From the NCBI GenBank assembly GCA_017744515.1, contig JAGIBF010000048.1, positions 1 to 62,624 on the forward strand: a stretch of 62,624 bases of DNA. The letters run 5' to 3'. The first letter of the stretch is position 1; each line of letters begins with the position of its first letter. The notes below the pieces were generated by a model that was not told the origin of the DNA, did no database searches, and was given only the letters and a program-made list of their open reading frames with translations. The translations under genes were made by a program, and so were the position numbers. This document shows positions 33,915 to 43,133 of the stretch, in pieces. The DNA comes from Niastella sp. GTDB taxonomy: Bacteria; Bacteroidota; Bacteroidia; Chitinophagales; Chitinophagaceae.

Positions 33915-34895
33915 TTATCTGCTCACAAATTCTTTCGGCTGCTTGAACCATTCTTCCGGTTTCAAAGCTTTGAAATACTCGTAAGTGATTTTCAAACCTT
34001 CTTTACGGTTTACTTTCGGTGACCAGCCCAGCAGTTCTTTAGCACGGGTAATATCAGGTCTCCGTTGCTTGGGATCATCTACAGGCAAAGGCTTGTATAC
34101 GATCTCCTGCTTGGTGCCGGTAAGCGCAATGATCTCTTCTGCAAACTCTTTCAGGGAAATTTCATCGGGGTTACCAATATTTACCGGCATATGATAATCA
34201 CTCATCAACAAGCGATAAATACCTTCCACCAGGTCATCTACATAGCAGAAACTTCTTGTTTGAGAACCATCGCCAAAAACAGTCAGGTCTTCACCACGCA
34301 AAGCCTGGCCGATGAAAGCAGGTAACGCACGACCGTCGTTGAGGCGCATACGCGGACCATACGTATTGAAGATGCGGATGATGCGGGTTTCAAGACCATG
34401 GAAAGTATGATAAGCCATCGTCATTGCTTCCTGGAAGCGCTTGGCTTCGTCATACACACCACGGGGACCTACAGGGTTTACATTACCCCAGTATTCTTCA
34501 TTCTGCGGGTGTACCATCGGGTCACCATAGATCTCAGAAGTAGAAGCTACCAGGATCCGGGCGCCCTTAGCCCTTGCCAAACCAAGACAGTTGTGTGTAC
34601 CCAATGAACCTACCTTCAAAGTCTGGATAGGTATCTTCAGGTAGTCGATCGGACTGGCCGGAGAAGCAAAGTGCAGGATATAATCCAGGTGGCCCGGCAC
34701 GTGAATGAAAGTAGAAACGTCGTGATTATAGAACTCAAACTGCTCCAGTTTGAACAAATGCTCGATATTCTTGAGATCACCGGTGATGAGGTTGTCCATG
34801 CCTACTACATGAAAACCTTCCTTGATAAAACGGTCGCACAAATGCGAACCCAGGAATCCGGCAGCACCGGTTATCAGAACTCTCTTTTTTGCCAT
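33915..34895 (-). CDS. uxs: UDP-glucuronate decarboxylase (UDP-xylose synthase)
   Basis: A 326-residue SDR enzyme converting UDP-glucuronate to UDP-xylose. Motifs: [38 protein letters not shown] (typical of UXS), [10 protein letters not shown] and the catalytic [10 protein letters not shown] (YxxxK). [18 protein letters not shown] and [14 protein letters not shown] also fit the UXS subfamily. It directly follows ugd, which supplies UDP-glucuronate, so the two steps are encoded side by side. Confidence 0.93.
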   Translation of the reverse strand: MAKKRVLITGAAGFLGSHLCDRFIKEGFHVVGMDNLITGDLKNIEHLFKLEQFEFYNHDVSTFIHVPGHLDYILHFASPASPIDYLKIPIQTLKVGSLGTHNCLGLARAKGARILVASTSEIYGDPMVHPQNEEYWGNVNPVGPRGVYDEAKRFQEAMTMAYHTFHGLETRIIRIFNTYGPRMRLNDGRALPAFIGQALRGEDLTVFGDGSQTRSFCYVDDLVEGIYRLLMSDYHMPVNIGNPDEISLKEFAEEIIALTGTKQEIVYKPLPVDDPKQRRPDITRAKELLGWSPKVNRKEGLKITYEYFKALKPEEWFKQPKEFVSR

Positions 34896-34934
34896 GTTGT
34901 GTGTTGTTTGTGGGGGTAAGGGAATGAATACAGC

Positions 34935-36254
34935 TTATTTACCTGGAACGGCAGTTGCCCTTCCCACACTTTCATAATAGAAACCTAACTCTTTTACAGC
35001 ACTGCCTTCAAACAGGTTACGACCATCGAAGATCACTTTGTTCTTCAGCGCCGTTACCATTTTCAGGAAGTTGGGCGTGCGAAACTCATTCCACTCAGTA
35101 GCAATGATCAGCGCATCGGCACCTTCCAGACAGTCATACTGGTTTTCAGCATACTCTACCTTGTCGCCGATAACACCCTTCACATTAGCCATCGCTTCAG
35201 GATCAAACACACTCAGTGTGGCGCCTGCAGCAGTCAGCTCATCGATCATATATAAAGCCGGAGCTTCACGGATGTCATCGGTATTAGGTTTGAAGGCCAG
35301 ACCCCACATAGCGAATTTCTTACCCTTCAGGTTGTTGTTGAAATACTTGCTGATCTTGGGCATGAGGTGAAGCTTTTGCTTCTCATTCACATCCATCACC
35401 GCATTCAATATCTGGAAATCGTAATTCACTTCATTGGATGATTTCACCAATGCCTGAACGTCTTTAGGGAAGCAGCTTCCGCCGTAGCCGATACCGGGAA
35501 ACAGGAAGCGCTTACCGATACGATCATCACTACCTACACCACGACGCACCATGTCAACATCGGCGCCAAGGCGTTCGCACAGCTGAGCGATCTCGTTCAT
35601 GAAAGAGATCTTGGTAGCGAGGAAAGAGTTCGCAGCATATTTAGTAAGCTCTGCAGAGCGAACGTCCATATTGATAACAGGGTTACCGGAACGAACGAAC
35701 GGAGCATACAGGTCACCCATCACTTTCCTGGCCCTGTCGGAAGAAGCACCGATCACAACACGGTCAGGCTTCATGAAGTCGTCTACAGCCACCCCTTCGC
35801 GCAAGAACTCGGGGTTAGACACTACGTCGAACTCACCTTTGTAGTTCTTGGCAATAGCCGCATGTACCTTTTCAGCAGTACCTACAGGCACCGTACTTTT
35901 ATCTACGATTACTTTATAATCTTTCAGGATCTTACCGAGGTGATCGGCAACGCCCAATATGTATTTCAGATCAGCAGAGCCATCTTCACCGGGAGGTGTA
36001 GGCAGCGCCAGGAAGATAATAGCGGCATCTTTGATACCATCTTCAAGGCTGGTAGTGAAACGAAGACGTTCCTCTTTCAGGTTGCGGAGGAAAAGCTTTT
36101 CCAGACCTGGTTCGTAAATGGTGATCTGCCCGTTCGTCAGCTTATCCACTTTCGATTTGTCGATGTCCACGCATGTAACATCATTTCCTGTCTCAGCGAA
36201 ACAGGTCCCGGTCACCAATCCTACGTAACCGGTTCCAACAACAGCAATTTTCAT
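34935..36254 (-). CDS. ugd: UDP-glucose 6-dehydrogenase
   Basis: A 439-residue enzyme oxidising UDP-glucose to UDP-glucuronate with two NAD+. Motifs: VVGTGYVGLVTGTCFAETG, VDIDKSKVDKL, DKSTVPVGTAEK, and the catalytic cysteine in GIGYGGSCFPKDVQAL; the C-terminal UDP-binding half has GLAFKPNTDDIREAPA. Full length. It lies 39 bp upstream of uxs and 55 bp downstream of the aminotransferase. Confidence 0.96.
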   Translation of the reverse strand: MKIAVVGTGYVGLVTGTCFAETGNDVTCVDIDKSKVDKLTNGQITIYEPGLEKLFLRNLKEERLRFTTSLEDGIKDAAIIFLALPTPPGEDGSADLKYILGVADHLGKILKDYKVIVDKSTVPVGTAEKVHAAIAKNYKGEFDVVSNPEFLREGVAVDDFMKPDRVVIGASSDRARKVMGDLYAPFVRSGNPVINMDVRSAELTKYAANSFLATKISFMNEIAQLCERLGADVDMVRRGVGSDDRIGKRFLFPGIGYGGSCFPKDVQALVKSSNEVNYDFQILNAVMDVNEKQKLHLMPKISKYFNNNLKGKKFAMWGLAFKPNTDDIREAPALYMIDELTAAGATLSVFDPEAMANVKGVIGDKVEYAENQYDCLEGADALIIATEWNEFRTPNFLKMVTALKNKVIFDGRNLFEGSAVKELGFYYESVGRATAVPGK

Positions 36255-36309
36255 ATTGAAACGTTTTTTGTGTTAGGGTTCACTAAGCCTTTGTCATCAG
36301 GCTAAGGTT

Positions 36310-37446
36310 TTATGAATGTTTGTTAATAAACTCCAATACGTTGCTGGTAATGAAAAGCAGTTGTTCCTCGTCGAGCTCAGTGTGCATAGGCAACGAGATC
36401 ACTCTTTCCGTAAGCCAGTCGGTGGTTTCGAGGATAAAGGATGAACCGCCGAAAGCTGCAAACATTTGTTGACGATGGGCGGGTACAGGATAATAGATCA
36501 TGGAAGGGATACCCTTGTCGGCCAGATACTGATTCAAACCATCACGATCAACGCCTTCAAGCAGGAGGGTATATTGGTGAAACACGTGGTCGCTATACGA
36601 TGCCCGGGCTGGCGTAGTGATCTTTGGATGACTGGCAAAAGCCTTATCATAAAAATCAGCCGCTGCCTGGCGTGCAGCAATATATTGATCCAGGTGTGGC
36701 AATTTCACATTTAGCACAGCAGCCTGTAAAGAATCGAGGCGACTGTTGCAACCAACCACATCATGATAGTAACGCTTGCTTTGTCCGTGGTTGGCAATCT
36801 TTTTCATTTGGCTGGCCAGCTCATCATCATTGGTGAATATCGCACCGCCGTCTCCATAACATCCCAGGTTCTTGGATGGGAAGAACGAAGTAGCTCCGAT
36901 GGTGCCGATAGTACCGGCTTTCTTCACGGTGCCATTCTTCAGCTTAATGTTACAACCAATAGCCTGTGCAGTGTCCTCGATAACATACAACCCGTGGCGG
37001 TTGGCTATATCCATGATAGCTTCCATATCGGCTGCCTGTCCGTACAGGTGTACCGGAACAATCGCTTTGGTTTTTGATGTAATGGCTTTCTCTATAGCAG
37101 CAGGATCGATGCAGAAAGTTTTGGGATCAACCTCCACGAAGACTGGTTTCAGCTTCAGGAGGGCTACCACCTCTACCGTTGCAATGTAGGTAAAGGACGG
37201 TGTGATAACTTCGTCGCCCGGTTGCAAATTCAATGCCATCATTGCTATCTGCAGGGCATCTGTACCATTAGCGCAGGGGATTACGTGTTTTGCCCCCAGG
37301 TACTTCGTTAAGGCGGCCGTAAAATCCGTAACTGCTTTTCCATTTATGAACGCCGCAGCATCGATCACTTCATGAATACCTGCATCTACTTCTTTCTTGA
37401 TCTTTGCATACTGCTGCTTTAAATCCACCATTTGTATCGGCCGCAT
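36310..37446 (-). CDS. DegT/DnrJ/EryC1/StrS family sugar aminotransferase
   Basis: A 378-residue PLP enzyme that aminates keto-sugar nucleotides. Motifs: MVDLKQQYAKIKKEVD, CANGTDALQIA (PLP phosphate binding), PSFTYIATVEVV, IEDTAQAIGC and the Schiff-base lysine in FFPSKNLGCYGDGGAI; the C-terminus has HVFHQYTLL and YPVPAHRQQMF. It resembles WbpE/WlbC-type enzymes acting on UDP-3-keto-HexNAcA, which would fit the UDP-HexNAc dehydrogenase in this operon. The start at 37446 (MRPIQM) is preferred over 37485 because the promoter's -7 box lies at 37474-37481, so codons before that would not be transcribed. It is the first gene of the operon. Confidence 0.92.
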   Translation of the reverse strand: MRPIQMVDLKQQYAKIKKEVDAGIHEVIDAAAFINGKAVTDFTAALTKYLGAKHVIPCANGTDALQIAMMALNLQPGDEVITPSFTYIATVEVVALLKLKPVFVEVDPKTFCIDPAAIEKAITSKTKAIVPVHLYGQAADMEAIMDIANRHGLYVIEDTAQAIGCNIKLKNGTVKKAGTIGTIGATSFFPSKNLGCYGDGGAIFTNDDELASQMKKIANHGQSKRYYHDVVGCNSRLDSLQAAVLNVKLPHLDQYIAARQAAADFYDKAFASHPKITTPARASYSDHVFHQYTLLLEGVDRDGLNQYLADKGIPSMIYYPVPAHRQQMFAAFGGSSFILETTDWLTERVISLPMHTELDEEQLLFITSNVLEFINKHS

Positions 37447-37473
37447 ACTCAACGTTTTCTTTTGAAACGGGCA

Positions 37474-37504
37474 CAAACCTACCACAAAAACTTGGTTTAT
37501 GCAA
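37474..37504 (-). promoter_or_regulatory. Promoter of the nucleotide-sugar/polysaccharide operon
   Basis: On the minus strand, TTG (37502-37504), a 20-nt spacer, then TAGGTTTG (37474-37481), a perfect TAnnTTTG. Transcription would start near 37467, about 20 nt before the aminotransferase ATG. It is the only strong promoter I see for the run down to 27685. Confidence 0.8.
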
Positions 37505-37838
37505 TGGGGGGATAGTAAGTAATGCAGGCAAATCAGGAATAATCCTATGTATTAGCGTATCCTTACGCAAGCTTTAGCTTAAATTATTGCGTAATATACC
37601 CATTCCCCACCGGTTAAAGATCATACCCCTCCTCCATGGTACCTCAGCAGGCAACAAGGCTTCATATTTAATTAATAATTATCCGATCATAAGGCAGCTA
37701 TCCAAGGCTATCCGGCACCTGCCCTTCCCAGTTCAAGACCTTTATTCCATATTTGGGAATACTACACCCCTGCCTCCACGCTGTCTCCCCCATAGCAACC
37801 TAATAGCATCCCTATAGATACTGTATGGTAAAAGCAAG

Positions 37839-37882
37839 ACAATAGTAAGGCAATAGTAAGAGAATAGTAAGGGAATAGTAAG
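37839..37882. repeat. 11-nt tandem repeat, NNAATAGTAAG x4
   Basis: AATAGTAAG recurs at 37841, 37852, 37863 and 37874, each separated by two variable bases, so the period is exactly 11 nt. A degenerate fifth unit (ACAACAAGG) follows. Confidence 0.92.
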
Positions 37883-37955
37883 ACAACAAGGCTCAAATGC
37901 AGGTGGGACGCGGAAATGTGTTTTTGCCAGCTGGCAAATCCGCTACCATGGCGGC

Positions 37956-37991
37956 TTTGGTCAAAAAGTAAATTTCAAAAAAGTTACTTTG
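37956..37991 (+). promoter_or_regulatory. Weak promoter candidate for kdtA
   Basis: TTTG at 37956-37959 and TTACTTTG at 37984-37991, with a spacer of 24 nt (longer than ideal) and one mismatch in the -7 box. Confidence 0.3.
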
Positions 37992-38063
37992 GAGCATAAA
38001 CCCAACACTTATAGTGCAATATACCAATAACTTCCCGACTTTTGCGAATAATTCGAATAACCC

Positions 38064-39347
38064 GTGCACCTGTTTTTTTACACCATTTTTTGCCGGCTCT
38101 ACCTGCTGGGGGTACGCCTGGCCGCTCGTTTTAACCCCAAAGCCAAACTATGGCTGGAAGGAAGGAAAGGACTATTTGAGAAGCTGAAAGCCGCCATCGG
38201 AAGCCGCATAACCCATGACTCGAAGATCATCTGGATGCACTGCGCCTCCCTCGGGGAATTTGAGCAAGGCAGGCCCGTATTGGAAGCTTTGCGGGAAGAA
38301 CATCCGGCAGTTAAGATATTATTAACCTTCTTCTCCCCCTCCGGCTACGAGATACGCAAGAATTATGAAGGAGCCGATTACATCTTTTACCTGCCCATGG
38401 ATTCAAAGGCCAACGCCCGCCGCTTCCTGGACATTGTACAGCCAGACCTGGTGATCTGGATAAAATACGAGTACTGGTACCATTACCTCACCACACTCAA
38501 AAAACGCAGCATCCCTACCCTGCTTGTATCTGGTATCTTTCGCCCCGACCAACCCTTTTTCAAATGGTATGGCCGCCTCCACCAATACATCCTGGAAAGC
38601 TTCACCCACCTGTTTGTACAAACACCCGCTTCACAGGAACTGCTGGCCGGCATCGGCTTTACCAAAAATGTAACCGTGAATGGTGACACACGCTTCGACA
38701 GGGTGGCAGCCATTGTAGAAAAGTTCACACCTATACCAGCCATTGAAGCATTTTGCGGAGATCATCCTACCGTTGTGGCAGGCAGCACCTGGCCCGATGA
38801 TGAAGAAGAGCTGGACCACTATGCCAATACCCATCCTGAAATGCGGTTCATCATCGCTCCCCATGAGATCACAGAAGCTCATCTCGTAGAGATCGAAAAA
38901 CTATTTAAGCATACGATCCGCTATTCCATACTGCAAAAACGTGTTCCAGGCACCGTAAGCCGTGAACAAAAAAACACCAACACACTCATCATCGACAACA
39001 TCGGCATACTATCGCGTCTGTACAAATATGCCACCATTACGTACATCGGTGGTGGCTTTGGCAGTGATGGCGTACACAATGTGCTGGAAGCAGCCGTATA
39101 CCACAAGCCCGTGGTGTTTGGACCTGTATATGAGAAGTATGTTGAAGCCACAGAACTGGTAGAGCAAGGCGGCGCCTTCCCTGTCAATACAGCCCTGGAG
39201 TTGGAAAAAACACTGGATGATCTGTTATCCGACAAGGCTGCCTACAAAAAAGCCTGCCAACAGGCAGGCCAATATGTTCATGCTAAAACAGGCGCTTCAA
39301 AGGCCGTATTACAATTTATTCAGGAGAACCGTCTTTTAACCAACTGA
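38064..39347 (+). CDS. kdtA: 3-deoxy-D-manno-octulosonic acid (Kdo) transferase
   Basis: A 427-residue membrane-anchored GT30 glycosyltransferase adding Kdo to lipid A precursor. It begins at a GTG (38064); the N-terminus MHLFFYTIFCRLYLLGVRLA is the usual anchor helix, followed by the conserved FNPKAKLWLEGRKG. Other motifs: HCASLGEFEQGRPVLEALR, LTFFSPSGYEIRKNY, YLPMD, DLVIWIKYEYWYHYL, GDTRFDRV, AGSTWPDDEE, IAPHEI and YIGGGFGSDGVHNVLEAAVY. Full length. Its presence indicates a lipopolysaccharide-type outer membrane. The 3' end overlaps the convergent gene by 28 bp. Confidence 0.96.
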   Translation: MHLFFYTIFCRLYLLGVRLAARFNPKAKLWLEGRKGLFEKLKAAIGSRITHDSKIIWMHCASLGEFEQGRPVLEALREEHPAVKILLTFFSPSGYEIRKNYEGADYIFYLPMDSKANARRFLDIVQPDLVIWIKYEYWYHYLTTLKKRSIPTLLVSGIFRPDQPFFKWYGRLHQYILESFTHLFVQTPASQELLAGIGFTKNVTVNGDTRFDRVAAIVEKFTPIPAIEAFCGDHPTVVAGSTWPDDEEELDHYANTHPEMRFIIAPHEITEAHLVEIEKLFKHTIRYSILQKRVPGTVSREQKNTNTLIIDNIGILSRLYKYATITYIGGGFGSDGVHNVLEAAVYHKPVVFGPVYEKYVEATELVEQGGAFPVNTALELEKTLDDLLSDKAAYKKACQQAGQYVHAKTGASKAVLQFIQENRLLTN

Positions 39348-40030
39348 TAAAAGTGGCGGGTGGTCTCTTTCGAATCGTCCCAGGCCAGCTTTATCTTCAA
39401 CTCCCTTTCTATCCAGTACTGCGCTTCGGGATAGATACGGAAGCCATTGATGGTTTTAATACTGCGCTCATACATCACTTCATCCCCACGGAATAGTTCG
39501 TTGATGAACACAAAACGATCATTGATACCAATGGCCTTTTTGAGGTCGCGTACAGGCGAATCATTGAGCCGGTGGCCTACCTCTACCCGCTCTTCTTTTA
39601 ACTTATCATTAAGAGAATCCTGGGCCGTTGCCATCATTTCATTGAGCTCTTTGGCCGAAGATTGATGCGCCAGCGTCGGTATTTCAGTAAGCGGGTTGTA
39701 TTGATAGCCATTTTGTGTGGCAGCAACAGGCGCATGATGGCCATTACCATTTTTAGCTGGTTTTTCTTCCTGTTTTTCAACAGGTAAGGCCATCTCTTCA
39801 GTGGCTTTTTCTTCCAGTACAGGCGCTTCCACCGTCACCGTATTGTACACTGTACGCGCAGCCGGCATTACAACCGCTACCTTGGAAGATCCCTGCGCCA
39901 CTCGTGAAGCTGCGGACAACCGCATTAGCTCCGCCTCAATGAGTTGAGTGGTCACTAATAGTTGTTTATTATCGGCATTTTGTTCGAATTGTTCGTTTAA
40001 TTTGCCGATTAATTGTTTTAATCGCTCCAT
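39320..40030 (-). CDS. Conserved Bacteroidota protein of unknown function (236 residues)
   Basis: The N-terminal third (1-50) is a predicted coiled-coil (MERLKQLIGKLNEQFEQNADNK), the middle (50-130) is low complexity and Glu/Lys/Ala rich, and the C-terminal part (about 160-236) is a compact conserved module: LKKAIGINDRFVFINELFRG, then MYERSIKTINGFRIYPEAQY and WIERELKIKLAW. I recognise the module as widespread in Bacteroidota but know no function. No signal peptide or membrane segment. It overlaps the end of kdtA by 28 bp and is divergent from tdk. Confidence 0.85.
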   Translation of the reverse strand: MERLKQLIGKLNEQFEQNADNKQLLVTTQLIEAELMRLSAASRVAQGSSKVAVVMPAARTVYNTVTVEAPVLEEKATEEMALPVEKQEEKPAKNGNGHHAPVAATQNGYQYNPLTEIPTLAHQSSAKELNEMMATAQDSLNDKLKEERVEVGHRLNDSPVRDLKKAIGINDRFVFINELFRGDEVMYERSIKTINGFRIYPEAQYWIERELKIKLAWDDSKETTRHFYQLVKRRFS

Positions 40031-40105
40031 AGTAGATTGGGTGGGTACTTTATGGGTTAGATATTGACTATAAAGTTAACAATTATTATACCTATTTCCG
40101 TTAAC

Positions 40106-40675
40106 ATGTTCATAGAACCAAATATATCAGGCGAACGGCGCGGCTTTATAGAAGTGATCTGCGGCTCTATGTTTTCCGGTAAAACAGAGGAATTGATCCG
40201 GCGTCTGAAGCGTGCCCGCATCGCCAATCTGAATGTAGAGATCTTTAAACCCAAAATAGATGTGCGATACCATGAACAGGATATCGTATCGCACGATTCA
40301 ACAAGCATTACTTCCACCCCTATAGACAATTCCCAAACAATCCTGTTACTGGCCAGTGGTGTAGATGTAGTAGGTATCGATGAAGCACAATTCTTCGATG
40401 ATCAGCTGCCGGATGTATGTGATCAATTAGCGTTAAAAGGCGTACGCGTGATCATCGCGGGGCTCGATATGGATTACCTCGGCAAACCATTCGGCCAGAT
40501 GCCGAACCTGCTGGCTAAAGCAGACTTCATTACCAAGCTGCACGCCATTTGCGTTCGCTGTGGCAACATCGCCAATTACTCCTACCGCAAAGCACCCGAT
40601 GCATCCCGGATATTGCTGGGCGAGAAAGACAGCTATGAACCCCGCTGCAGGAAGTGTTATTACGAAAAAACCTGA
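40106..40675 (+). CDS. tdk: Thymidine kinase (type II)
   Basis: A 189-residue tetrameric-type kinase phosphorylating thymidine with ATP. P-loop [14 protein letters not shown], lasso/active site [12 protein letters not shown] (Glu as catalytic base), [11 protein letters not shown], and the zinc-binding cysteines CVRCG and CRKC. The start at 40106 (MFIEPNISG) fits family length; the longer frame from 40064 adds 14 residues unlike the family. Confidence 0.96.
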   Translation: MFIEPNISGERRGFIEVICGSMFSGKTEELIRRLKRARIANLNVEIFKPKIDVRYHEQDIVSHDSTSITSTPIDNSQTILLLASGVDVVGIDEAQFFDDQLPDVCDQLALKGVRVIIAGLDMDYLGKPFGQMPNLLAKADFITKLHAICVRCGNIANYSYRKAPDASRILLGEKDSYEPRCRKCYYEKT

Positions 40676-40693
40676 GTCACTAAACAGATCAGG

Positions 40694-41380
40694 CTATTGC
40701 CGCTGTATAATAAAAGTATGCTCACTTTTTTCGTCAGGATTATCCCTTTTCATTACCGAACCTTTCAGCGAACAATGATACAGTAACCCGGTAGACAGGC
40801 TGGCAGAAATGGTCCCTTTCAGCATCCCTTGGGCAGACACACTTTCGCTCACATTCGTCAGAACGGAGACTACTGTATTCAGTCCCATCACAACAGTATC
40901 GCCTTTTATCTCCTGTACTGTGATCATGTTCATGTGTTTTTCAGGTATCGGGGTATTCAAGGTAAACTCACTCGTCCAGGTATCACCTGCCTTCACCGTA
41001 CGTGCTGCAGGAATATAAAAAAACAGGCGGGTAAAGAGATTGGTCGTCGCCTGATCAGCTCCATGTACAGCAGATATCCGACCGTATATGTCACAGGTAA
41101 ACCTTATCGAATCTATTGCCCCTTGTCGTTCGGATACTACCTCGAATAGCAGGTTTCGACCTTCACCATATTCTTTAGCTACGGAGCCGGTTTGCTTCAG
41201 CCGGATACCGGTAATGATGGTATCCTGCCTTTCCTGCGATTCATCGGGTACTGTTACTTCCGTAATTACATAACGTACCTCACCGGCAGGGGTCAGCCGC
41301 CATTCTTTTTCAGCGGGGCTGCAGGCTGCCAAATGCAACATAAAAAGAGCAAGGGTTAAAAGCAGTATTCTACTATTCAT
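40694..41380 (-). CDS. DUF6263-like lipoprotein (short paralogue)
   Basis: A 228-residue protein with a lipoprotein signal ending LAAC (MNSRILLLTLALFMLHLAAC). The mature part has WRLTPAGEVRYVITEVTVPD, an NLFTRLFFYIPAARTVKAGDTW block and SLSTGLLYHCSLKGSV near the end. It is a clear paralogue of the next gene upstream, which shares the same blocks but carries about 60 extra residues in the middle. Function unknown; DUF6263 members are predicted beta-rich envelope proteins. 30 bp separate it from the paralogue. Confidence 0.78.
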   Translation of the reverse strand: MNSRILLLTLALFMLHLAACSPAEKEWRLTPAGEVRYVITEVTVPDESQERQDTIITGIRLKQTGSVAKEYGEGRNLLFEVVSERQGAIDSIRFTCDIYGRISAVHGADQATTNLFTRLFFYIPAARTVKAGDTWTSEFTLNTPIPEKHMNMITVQEIKGDTVVMGLNTVVSVLTNVSESVSAQGMLKGTISASLSTGLLYHCSLKGSVMKRDNPDEKSEHTFIIQRQ

Positions 41381-41410
41381 TGAACAGGGTTTAGTGGTTA
41401 ATATTGATCA

Positions 41411-42286
41411 TTATTGACGGCGTACGGTAAATATATGCCTGCTCGTTATTTCATCGGCATCGGTTTTCGTGACCATCTTATCTTCAAGTGAGAAATGATA
41501 AGGCAGCCCGGTATATAAACTGGCAGTAATGGTGCCTTCCTGCGTGCCCTGCGCAAAGATCCTTCCGCCCTCGCCTGTCCAGACCGACACAGCGGCTTTA
41601 ACAGACATCATCACCGTATCGCCCAGTATCCCTTTTACGGTAATGATATTACTGTACTTCACCGGCGCTTTAGCCTTCAACACATAATTGTTTACCCAGC
41701 TGTCGCCCACCTTCACCCTACGAGAGGGAGGAAAGTAAAACAATATACGGGTGAACAGGTCCTGCAATACAGTAGTGCTGAACATATCGCGCAAGCTGCC
41801 ATACACTTCACGGCCGTCTTTACCAGTAGCCAGCGCTATCTTCTGCACTACTCCATCAGCACCTTTTACCCATACACCCTGCCCGCCCCTATCACAGTAG
41901 AATGAAACAGAATCACCAATCACGCCCTGCCGGCAACTGTCGTGCGTAGCCCTCATATCCTGGTATATCTTTTCCATACTGTTGGCCGGCTGGCCAGCTA
42001 TAGAGAACACCGGAAAGCGTTCAGTACGCTGCAATTGCTCAAACACCGCCTCCATCATCAATAAACTATCCACTACGTTACCTTTGGTCACAGAACCATA
42101 CTGTCGCAGCCGAAAACCGGTAATAATGGTATCCGGTATTGGCTGCGCTACGTCAGGTATCGCCACTTCTGTAATTACATAGCTGGGCTCGCCGGCAGGC
42201 TTCAGCATCCACTTATCACCTTCAGGATTCCGGCAGGTCATGCCCAACAGCATGAAGGCGAATAGAACAAAAGACAATATTCTCAT
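41411..42286 (-). CDS. DUF6263-like lipoprotein (long paralogue)
   Basis: A 291-residue protein with signal MRILSFVLFAFMLLGMTC (lipobox LGMTC-like, Cys18). Mature blocks parallel the short paralogue: WMLKPAGEPSYVITEVAIPD, LFTRILFYFPPSRRVKVGDSW, and SLYTGLPYHFSLEDKMV. A central insertion (about 75-140: ERFPVFSIAGQPANSMEKIYQ and following) is missing in the short copy; it is probably the ancestral form. Divergent from ccmB with 85 bp between starts. Confidence 0.78.
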   Translation of the reverse strand: MRILSFVLFAFMLLGMTCRNPEGDKWMLKPAGEPSYVITEVAIPDVAQPIPDTIITGFRLRQYGSVTKGNVVDSLLMMEAVFEQLQRTERFPVFSIAGQPANSMEKIYQDMRATHDSCRQGVIGDSVSFYCDRGGQGVWVKGADGVVQKIALATGKDGREVYGSLRDMFSTTVLQDLFTRILFYFPPSRRVKVGDSWVNNYVLKAKAPVKYSNIITVKGILGDTVMMSVKAAVSVWTGEGGRIFAQGTQEGTITASLYTGLPYHFSLEDKMVTKTDADEITSRHIFTVRRQ

Positions 42287-42371
42287 ATAAGATTTGGTGA
42301 AGGTTTAGCATCTGATGCAACAAAGAGAAAATGGAATAAACGCCGGAACTGTTTATTTTCGCGCTTCCTTT

Positions 42372-43040
42372 ATGGCTCGCACACAAATCAATCATATCTG
42401 GGCGTTGGTTAAAAAAGATTTCCTGCTGGAGATCAGGCAGCAATATACCTTTTATGGCATATTGCTGTACATTGCCTCTACGATTTTTGTGCTGTACCTC
42501 GCCATGGGCCAGGAGCCGGAAGATAAAGTATGGAATGCCCTGTTCTGGATGATCCAGCTTTTCATCTGTATCAACGCGGTCTCCAAAAGCTTCCTTGCCG
42601 AAAGCAAGGGCCGCATGCTCTACTTTTATACCATTGCCGGCGCCCGCGATTTTGTATTGGCCAAGCTGCTATTCAATGTACTATTGATGGTGATCATGAG
42701 CCTGGTAAGCCTCATACTCTTCCAGCTGTTGCTGGGCAATCCCGTCCATAATCCTTTAAAATTCGTAGGCATCGTGTGCCTCGGCGGTTGCAGCCTCAGC
42801 CTGGTATTTACTTTCCTGGCAGCCATTGCGGCCAGGGCGCAACAGAACGCCGCTCTGATGGCCATCATGGGCTTCCCCCTCATTATACCGCAGGTATTGC
42901 TGTTAATGCGTATTGCCAACACTGCCTTTTCCGATGTGATCCAGTCAGACCTGCTTAAGATCGTACTGATGCTGGTGGGGCTGGATATCATGGTAATAGC
43001 GCTGGCTGTTATCTTATTCCCCTTTCTTTGGAAAGACTGA
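42372..43040 (+). CDS. ccmB: Heme exporter subunit CcmB
   Basis: A 222-residue integral membrane protein with six hydrophobic segments, permease part of the CcmABCD heme-handling system for cytochrome c maturation. Conserved features: LVKKDFLLEIRQQYTFYGILLY, WNALFWMIQLFICINAVSKSF, SKGRMLYFYTIAG and NAALMAIMGFPLIIPQVLLL. The start at 42372 (MARTQINHIW) is chosen because the longer frame from 42315 adds unrelated residues and a near-consensus -7 box (TATTTTCG, 42354-42361) lies 10 nt upstream. The ATPase gene ccmA is not in the window. Confidence 0.93.
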   Translation: MARTQINHIWALVKKDFLLEIRQQYTFYGILLYIASTIFVLYLAMGQEPEDKVWNALFWMIQLFICINAVSKSFLAESKGRMLYFYTIAGARDFVLAKLLFNVLLMVIMSLVSLILFQLLLGNPVHNPLKFVGIVCLGGCSLSLVFTFLAAIAARAQQNAALMAIMGFPLIIPQVLLLMRIANTAFSDVIQSDLLKIVLMLVGLDIMVIALAVILFPFLWKD

Positions 43041-43059
43041 TCGTTTTCCCCTAATTTTG
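43027..43059 (+). promoter_or_regulatory. Promoter of ccmC inside the ccmB 3' end
   Basis: TTTG at 43027-43030 (within the ccmB coding end), a 21-nt spacer, then TAATTTTG at 43052-43059. Both boxes are perfect. The ccmC ATG follows 74 nt later. Confidence 0.75.
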
Positions 43060-43133
43060 CCCCCTATTCAGGTAATTGGCACGCCTCACCACCCTGCAAA
43101 TGCCAATATCTATAACACATAGCCCGGAAATTT

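Larger units (their letters stand above)
37505..38063. other. Intergenic region between the polysaccharide operon and kdtA
   Basis: About 560 bp between divergent transcription units. It holds an 11-nt tandem repeat (37839-37882) and a weak promoter for kdtA. No protein-coding frame here looks real. Confidence 0.6.

Noticed and set aside
37839..37882. CRISPR array
   Set aside because: The units are 11 nt with 2-nt variable positions; there are no spacers of CRISPR length and no cas genes.
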